Shown: positions 33,708 to 42,700 of the stretch, in pieces
Numbering within the stretch: position 1 is the stretch's first letter
How the letters are laid out: every line of letters begins with the position of its first letter
Source of the DNA: Flavobacteriales bacterium UBA6057
GTDB lineage: Bacteria > Bacteroidota > Bacteroidia > Flavobacteriales_G > Salibacteraceae
Direction: 5' to 3'
DNA length: 64,000 nucleotides
Assembly (NCBI GenBank): GCA_002428995.1
Contig: DIYJ01000014.1
Span: 383,247 to 447,246, forward strand
The notes under the pieces: generated by a model
Database searches by the model: none
Seen by the model: the letters and a program-made list of their open reading frames with translations, nothing else
What the model was told of the DNA's origin: nothing
Translations under genes and position numbers: made by a program

Positions 33708-36700
33708 ATGGCTAAAATCCTCTTATACGGTAGGCTGGTAAACGGAGATGACCCGGCCAAACGACTTCCAAACTTCACGGTCACATTCCGTGAAGAAGAC
33801 ACCGATGTAGGTAGTGACATCACCCTCACCAATGGTGATTTTAATGTGTCAGTGGATGATAATCCGGAAGCCACCTACAGCATCGAGGTATTTGATTCAG
33901 GAGGCGAGAGCCTTGGAACGTTTGATGGCCAGCGAGCCAGCGACTTCAGCTCAGAAGCAGAGCGCAAAGAGCTGGTTGTTGATGCCCAACCCGCGGGCGG
34001 ATCCGGAACAGATGGCGAAGATGCTTACATCTACATCGCCTATGGAACGAGCGCCTCAGGTGCCAACTTCAGCCTCTCGCCAAACACAAATACGACCCAC
34101 ATCGGGGTATACTTCGGCAGTACAGACATCCCGAATGTCAACAATGCGGGAAACTATACCTGGACACAGATCAAGGGCAACAAAGGTGATACAGGAAATG
34201 CAGGTTCAGCCGGTGCCCCCGGAGCGCCTGGTGCTCCTGGAACACCCGGAAGCAATGGAGATAGCGCATACATCTATGTGGCCTATGGCATTGCCGAAAC
34301 GAGTGCCGATGGATCAGGCTTCAGCCTGACACCTCAAGCGGAGACCACGCACCTTGGCATCTACTTCGATACGGTAGACCTTGATGATCCAAACAACTAT
34401 GCAGATTACAACTGGTCTCAGATCAAGGGAGAAAAAGGCGACAAGGGAGATACTGGCAATGCTGGAGCGCCTGGGGCGCCTGGCTCACAAGGAGCGCCCG
34501 GTGAACCGGGGGAAAGCGCCTATGTAAGCATTGGCTACAGCCAAAACAGCAATGGCGATCCGGTGACCTTGACTCCGGATAGCGATACACGCTTCATTGG
34601 TGTGTATACCGGTTCTGAGCCCATTGCCGAACCAACAGATCAAAGCCTGTATGTGTGGACCGAGATCAAGGGAGAAAAAGGCGACCCGGGAGAAGATGGT
34701 GCTCCAGGAGCACCGGGCGCTGACGGAACAGACGGAGCTCCTGGCCCTATTGGTCCAGAGGGACCGCAAGGCCCGGAAGGTCCTGGCGTGATCACCGGTT
34801 ATGCAAAAAACACCTTGGAGCTCGTAAACACCACTTCAAGTGGAAAGTGGGTACGATTTGCGCGCACTTCGATCGGTGACCCAGAATTCGATGGGGATGA
34901 AGTCAGTGAAGTGGCTCCGAGCAACAGAAAACTCCGCGTTTCCAACCTGTTCTCGATCATCGATCGATCGGGAAACAGTCATCAAGCGGTCATCTTTAGC
35001 GCGGGCGCCAATTTTGGTAACAACCCGGTGATCAATGTGCTGAGCAACACCGGATCATGGAGTGGCGGAGCAGCCATCAAGAAACTGAGGATACTTTACA
35101 GGCAGAGCTCGTATTTCCCCATGTATGTGGACGCCTTCGTTCAAGGACATTCCGGTTCATACCAGGCGAACATTCAGGCCACGCTGCTGAGCTCTACAGG
35201 CAACGACTGGACCCTGATCGACTTTGACGACACGGTCTATGACGCGCTGCCAGACAACAAACCGACCAACCTTTTCGCCCTCGAAATAGACCTTGCCGTA
35301 AACGATGGCATCAACACAACCCAATTCATCAGCAGTGAAAAGGGGATCAAGGTTGGCGGCAATGAAATCATTGACAGCGCAGGACGCTGGCAAGGCGATC
35401 CCACCGGACTCACCGGCCCTGAAGGGCCAGCCGGAACGCCTGGCTCAGACGGAGCGGACGGCTCACCAGGTGCCGATGGAAGCAGCGCATTTGTATACAT
35501 CGCTTATGCTGAAGGCGAGGATGGCAGTGGCTTTTCTCTCTCCCCAACCAGCACTTCGAAATACATCCAGTTTTTATCCACAGACACGGAGATTGGCAAT
35601 CCTGGAGCTTCAGATTTCACCGGAATATGGCTGAAATTTCAAGGCAATGACACCGGCTATGTCAAGAATTCGGTTCAAACGCTTACCACAGGAGCTTCTG
35701 GAAAATGGTACCGTTTTGCACGTGCAACTGAAACAGACTTCCCGCTGAATCCGGATGGAAGTGTTGATCAGGTTCCCCTTGAAAGCGCAGAACGCTATCA
35801 ACTCGATTCATTCAACGCTTTTGCCCTTTTTGGCCCGCAATACAGCCACCAGACCGTGCTTTTTAACGCTGGTATTCAGTTCAACCGCAATCCAGTCCTC
35901 AACGTCACCGGACATTCCTCATACGCCCAGAACTGGAATCACGTAAAGAAACTAAGACTTCTAAGCGGAACCGATCCATACCACCCTTCCTACCTGGAAG
36001 TGTTTGTGCAATCACACCGACCAGATGAACTGTCAAAACTGCAAGCCGTGTTGATGGGATCAACCGGAGGCGATTGGGTCCTGCAAGATTTTGTAGAAAC
36101 CACTGCGGTACCCTCAAACATGAATGTCACTGAAATCGATGTAACCGAAAGCACAGGTTTCAGCAGTACACGCTACCTCAATTCGGACATGGGAATCACC
36201 ATCGGAGGTACCGAAATCATCGACAGCACGGGCAAATGGACAGGAGACACCACCGGCCTGCAAGGCGCAGACGGACGCGGTATTTCCTCCGTGGAACTGG
36301 TCGACTCAACAACCCTATCAATCCAATACACAGACGACACAACTCAAGAAATCGATTTAAGCTTTTTGAACATGGCAACTCCTGAAACATTCAAGGTAAC
36401 GGGCATCATTGCAGATATCGCAGGACTGCCCCTCACAAACAAAGTGGTGCGTGCATACCACCAAAGCACCACCACTCTCACACTACTCGGAACGGCTCCA
36501 TCCACCTCTGCCAGCGGGGAATACGAAATCACCTTCACGAATGAAGACCTGGCCACAAACGACATTGACGAGCTACACCTGATCGTTAAGGCATTTGAAC
36601 AGGACGACACCGAGCTCATTGCCTCGCCCCTTATTGTAGAGGCACGTCAAACGGAAATCATCAACCTGGCCGTTGGCGAAGGAGAATTCAAAGGACTCAT

Positions 36701-39700
36701 CGACTACAACTTTACGGATGCCAAGTTGGGTGCCACAGTGACACGTGAAAACGTGGATACCTACACCTCTTCCTCCATGATTTCGGACCTGGCCAAGCAA
36801 ACCAACACGGATCCGGTGGAAGTAAACAGGTATGTTCAGTTGAAAAAGCTCGCTGCTGACAACAACGTCAGCGAAACCCAGGAAAACCTGTTGTACGGCC
36901 TGGCAAAGGCAGGCGGATACGGATCGCTGCGCGATATGCTGACCGCCTCCCCTACTGAATTGCAAGCGAAGCTTGATACGGCATTGGCCAATGGACATAT
37001 TGATCAAGCGACCAAGCCGTCAGACATCCAACAATTCATCACTGACTTCCGTACGCTTGCCGCTGGCAAAGCAATCAGTGCCGAAGAAGGCGAAAACGAG
37101 GCGTTGAACAGCTTTTTCACTGCGAATAACCTGAGTACGGACCAGAAAACGGCATATGTTACCAAGCTGCTGGACCACGAAGGCACGCCAGCCGACTTCT
37201 TTACAGCCTTGCGCGCAGACGACAGTTTCAATGACGCAGAAGTAGATGACCTTGAGGCTTTTTCAGGGATTGTAGGCATCACCGGAGACGCCACGTTCGC
37301 AGAAGGCTTTAAATCGGCCGGGTATGCCAATCCGCAAGCCATGGTCCCGCTCACACAATCCGAAGTTTTGGTTGTGTTGAATGATGCAACCTTCACCTGG
37401 GACGATCGCTTCGAAGGCGCCACCGAAGAGGAGAAAAAGACCAACTATGCGGCACGCATTCTCGATCAGATTGAGAATGAATATCCCACTCCCGTTTTTG
37501 CAGGGCGTTTGAGTCGAGATCCAGACATTGAAAGCGCCAACTTCGATACGTTCTTCTCCAACGAAACCGACTTCAAACTGGAAGAAGAAGCCGTATCCGC
37601 ATACCTGGAAAGTCATGCGGATGCGCTTGAATTTGTAGGCGACACAGAAGCCCAGGCTGCGTTCCAGGAGGACTTGGAGGGCATGCAGCGCCTGTTTAAG
37701 GTGGCCCCGGACAACGGTCGGTTTGAAAGCATTAAGCCGTTGTGGCAAGGCGACATTCGTTCGGCCACCCAGATCCTGCGCATGGGTGAAACCAGCTTCA
37801 TGGATCAATTTTCTGACCTGCTGGGCGATGATACAGCCGAAGTGGTCTACCACAAATCCGGTGCAATCGCAGGTTCCCTGACCCACCTGTTTTCCGAATT
37901 CGGTGGTGAATTCAGCGCGCTTACTCCGTTCGTCATTGAAAACCGTCAGTTTGCAGCTGACGAAGGCATACCCGGCATACCAAACCTCGAAGAGCTCTTT
38001 GGCTCGCTGGATTACTGTGCATGCAAGCATTGCCGATCGGTTTACAGCGCAGCTGCCTACATGGTAGACCTGCTGCATTGGTTGAGCGAAGTGCAGATCG
38101 ATAACGTGGATCACCCCATGTCCGCGGCAGTTGAAACGACTGTCACGAACCTGAAACTCGCCATTGATGCACGCAGGCCAGAGATTCAGCAGATTGTGAC
38201 CTCGTGTGAAAACACCAACACACCTCTGCCCTACGTGGATCTGGTGAATGAGGTGCTCGAAAATGCCATCTCAGATGCGCCATTCTACAATCGACAAACC
38301 ACTCAAAAAGCTTCTTTCCTCAAGGCGCATCCGGAATACATCAAACCCGATGTGTACAACAAACTGCGCCAAGAAGTATACCCATGGACGGTACCCTTCG
38401 ACCTCTTTGCGGCCGAATCGTATGTCTATTACAAACACCTCGGCATTCGCCCGAGCGAACTCTTGGCGCAGTTCGCCCCTTCTTCCACAGCTGGTGACCT
38501 GGCATCCAAAACGCTGGAGATCAACCCGCTGGAAAAAGCCATCATCATTGGAGATTCGACAGAAGTGGATAGCCTTACCGGTTCTACCATCGGATTCATT
38601 GAATACATGGGAGGCGTGGTAGAGAATGGAGATGATGAAACCGATCTCGAAAGCGATCTACAGTCTAATGTGAAGCTCTTGATGACCCGTTCAGGACTCA
38701 CCTTCAACGAGCTTCAGGCTTATTACCAGTCCGACTTCATTAACCCTGATGGCGATTGGTTCATTTCGTTCGACACGGACGCATGTGACCCCAATTTTGC
38801 CACCACCAACCTCAGCAAAGAAGGCATGTTGCGCCTGATGCGCTTCCACAAATTGCGCATGCACCTTGATTGGTCCATTGAAGAGCTCGACCGTGCCATC
38901 CTCACCTTGCCTGGAAGCAATTTGGACGACACCAAATTCGCCCGCATTGTTGGCATTCACGAACTGGCCATGAAATACCGCCTCGATGTGGATGATGTGT
39001 GCGTTTGGTATGGCGACATGAGCAACCTCAGCTATTCTGATGAGCCCAGCTTATTCACCAGCACGTTTGTGAATCCATCCGTCAACAACCCCGATGAATC
39101 CTATTTCATCGTAGATCCCGAACTGGACGGATCGCCCGCAGATGCGACACACCCGCTAAGTCAACTCTTTGATCAAAGCGAAACGGCCACCAATTCCTAC
39201 AAGGTGCTCAACGCTCAGTTGTTGCCCCTGGTGATGGGCGGCACACGCTTATCCGATGCCGATGTGAATGCCCTGGATGCCGTCATCACGACCACTCAGC
39301 CTGGAGGCGGAACACTGGTCATCAAAGACCTCTCCTACCTCTATCGGGTGTCATCCTTTACCCGCGCCATGGACATTACGGTTGAAGAGTATCTCCGTTA
39401 CATCGAACTCTTTGACATCGAACCGATTTTGCCCTTTGGCAGCGCAGGCACCACGCCTGAGCCAGCGGAAACAAAGAAGTTCATCGACATGCTGGAAGCC
39501 ACCCGCAAGTTGGGTATGGATGCCGAAGCGCTCGACTATGTGGTTGGCGACATCAACAATGCCGTGGCGCTTGATACAACGCAGTGGGAAGCTCAACTTG
39601 AAAGTGCGCGCCTTGCACTGGTCACTGCCAAGGATAACCTTCACATCGTAGGAGCCGATACGCGAGATACGGTGGTTCAATACCTCAACCTGTTCCTCAA

Positions 39701-42700
39701 CATCGAGCAGCCAACACTCACCACTCCATGGACGCAAAGCGACCTTGAAGAAGTGATTTCCATCCTTGATGGTACGCGCGGTGACGCTGAAGCCACCATG
39801 CAAACACGCCTTGAAGACCTGTTTGAAGACATGCTCGATACTCCAGAGATCACAACCATTGTAGATGTGACGGTGATATCCGGTCCTAGTCCATACGTTG
39901 ATAACACTGACCTGGAGAAACGCTATGCTGATGCCTTCCTTAACAATGGAGTGAATGTCTTGGAAGCCGCGGTGCAAAAGATCATCTGGCCAGTGGTCCG
40001 CGAGCAGGTAATCATCGATTCGTTTGCCGAATTCTTTGAGATTCCGGCCACCATTTGCCGCGACTTGGTTACCAGCCGTTTGGAATACTACGATGGCAGC
40101 GGATTGAGCGGTGCTTTCATTGTTCCCTTCACAGACGATGCCTTCCTAGATGCAAGCAATTGGGGAACCGCTCCCCTCACCGCCTTGACGGAAAACGGGC
40201 GCAACCTGCACAAAAACGCATGGCTGTTGAACGCCTTCCGCGCCAGCTACACCAATTCCACAGAAAACGACCTGAACTACTTGTATGGCACCAATACCTC
40301 CAACACCGGATTGCCAGACCTGAAGCAGTTGTATGGAGCACAACTCAGCGCTGTCGCTGCCTATCGCAACCTCTGGAAACTTGGCCAGGAACACGTGATG
40401 TATGTTTCAAACGGTTCGTTGTTCCAGGTGATGGAAGCTGCTTACACCAATGGCGGAACCAACGCTACTGTTGATTTGCTCCAAAACCTTACTGGCTGGC
40501 GCGAAGTGGCCGAAACCATCGGAGCGGATGTGTTGAACATCAGCAACTTCCAGTCAACCGCTTGGTTCTTCGACACCAAAGAGGTCAGCATTGCGCACGC
40601 AGCTAGCCTCGTGAAACCCACGTTGTTGAAGGATTGGGTGCAAATGCACGTCAATGCACAAATCGCACAGGGATTGTCCAATGCCTGCAAATCCAAGCAT
40701 GGAGAAGAGCGCTGGTTCAGCATTTCATCCGATTTGCGGGACGCCATACGCGTTCAGCAGCGGGATGCGTTGGCCGACTACCTTATCTACTCAAGCGATG
40801 CCTACAACTTCTCAGATCGATATTCACTGTATGAATATTTCCTGATCGACACCGAGATGGAACCGTGCCGCATGACCTCGCGCATCAAGCAGGCCAACAG
40901 CACCATTCAACTCTTTGTACAGCGCGTAATCATGAACCTCGAGCCTGCGGAATACAAGCTCACCCCATCCCATGTAGAAGAATGGGAATGGCGCAAGAAT
41001 TACCGGGTTTGGGAAGCAAACCGCAAGGTGTTCCTCTATCCGGAAAACTGGATGGAACCCGAATTGCGGGACGATAAATCAGACCTTTTCAAGGATCTGG
41101 AAGCTGCCCTTCAACAGGGTGACGTGACCATGGAAATCGCAGAAAATGCGTTCCTCGACTACCTCGAAAAGCTGGATGAAATCTCCGACCTGTATGTATG
41201 TCAAGCATACTATGACCTCCGGGACGATAATTTCTACGCCTTTGCGCGGACCAAGTCGTTGCCTCACGTCTATTACTCGCGCATCTGGAAAGACGATGCC
41301 TGGTGGACCCATTGGGAGCGCATGGATGTAGACATTGAGGGTGACCACCTCGTGCCAAGCATGTACAATGGCCGCCTGATGGTGTTCTGGCCTTCCATCC
41401 GCGAGCAAGCAGAAGAGGAAGATGCTGCATCACTCGCTTCCACCTCGAATAGCTACACGCCTCAAAACGTCCGCAAAAAACTCATCGTAAATCTGAACTG
41501 GAGTGAATTCAAGCATGGAAAATGGTCCAAGCGCAAGCGTTCAAAAGATGAACTTTTCATTGAAAAACTGGCTTCAGAGCCCGATTTCGGACCGAAAAAC
41601 CTGTTTCTGAAAACCGATCTCGGCAACACTTGGGAACCCGGAATAGCCGTGCATGTCCACAAAAGCTACGGAGACAAGCGGAAATTCATGGGAGGATTCC
41701 ATTTTGACACCCTCCGAAAGGAGCCGCGGGTCTACCAGCCCAACCTCACTGCCGGTTACGGAACTTGGTCTTACGATGATCAATTCCGCTTTCAGGCAAC
41801 GCAGCAGGGCGCCTTGCCGATTGAAGTGGATTATTCCACAAGCGGCAACCTTTGGGATGTTATCTACAATGGCAACTGGCTTTCATTCTACTGGTCCCGG
41901 GAAAATCACCCCTTACTCAGAGACTGGACCAGCCCAGCCACATACAAGGTGGTTCCCCAACACATTCCGATTTATCGGCAACATGTGCACGGCAACATTC
42001 CCTTCTTCTTCTACGACCGCGAGCGCACCCTGTTTGTACGGCCCGTGGTAGGAAAAGAGCCGATCTATGAAAAAGCCATTGCGCATGGCGTTTCATGGAC
42101 CACAGCCGCGCTTGACCCTGGTTTCATTCCGGACCTCGCAGAGGAATCACTGGAAACCGACTTTTTCAATTACCGCGCGGATACCGTGTTCTTCTCCGGC
42201 AACAACAGCAACCAATCGGTTCAGGGAACCACAGTGTTGGTAAACGGAACGGATCCTGACAGCGATAACACACCGCCCATCATCGGCTACAACGAAACCT
42301 ATGGCTATCAATTCCATTCGTTTGACCACAAGTATGTCACACTGATGATCAGGCAGTTAAACCGATTTGGCCTCGATGGATTATTGAAGCCAAAAAGGTG
42401 GCGATCCAATGACGATGTCGACCTCGACCGACAACTGGTTTCAGAAGAATACTTCGTGGATGATTACGACCCAACAGAGTATGTCATCACGCCTTATCCG
42501 AAAAACGATGTTGACTTCACCCCTGGCGGTGGCTACAGCATCTACAACTGGGAACTCTTCTTCCACGCTCCGCTGATGATTGCGTGTGAATTGACCAAGA
42601 ACCGAAAGTTTTCAGAGGCCCAAAAGTGGTTCCACTACATTTTCGACCCCACCGTGGTCGAAAGCGCTGAACCTACCGAGACGGGCAAAAAGCGCTACTG

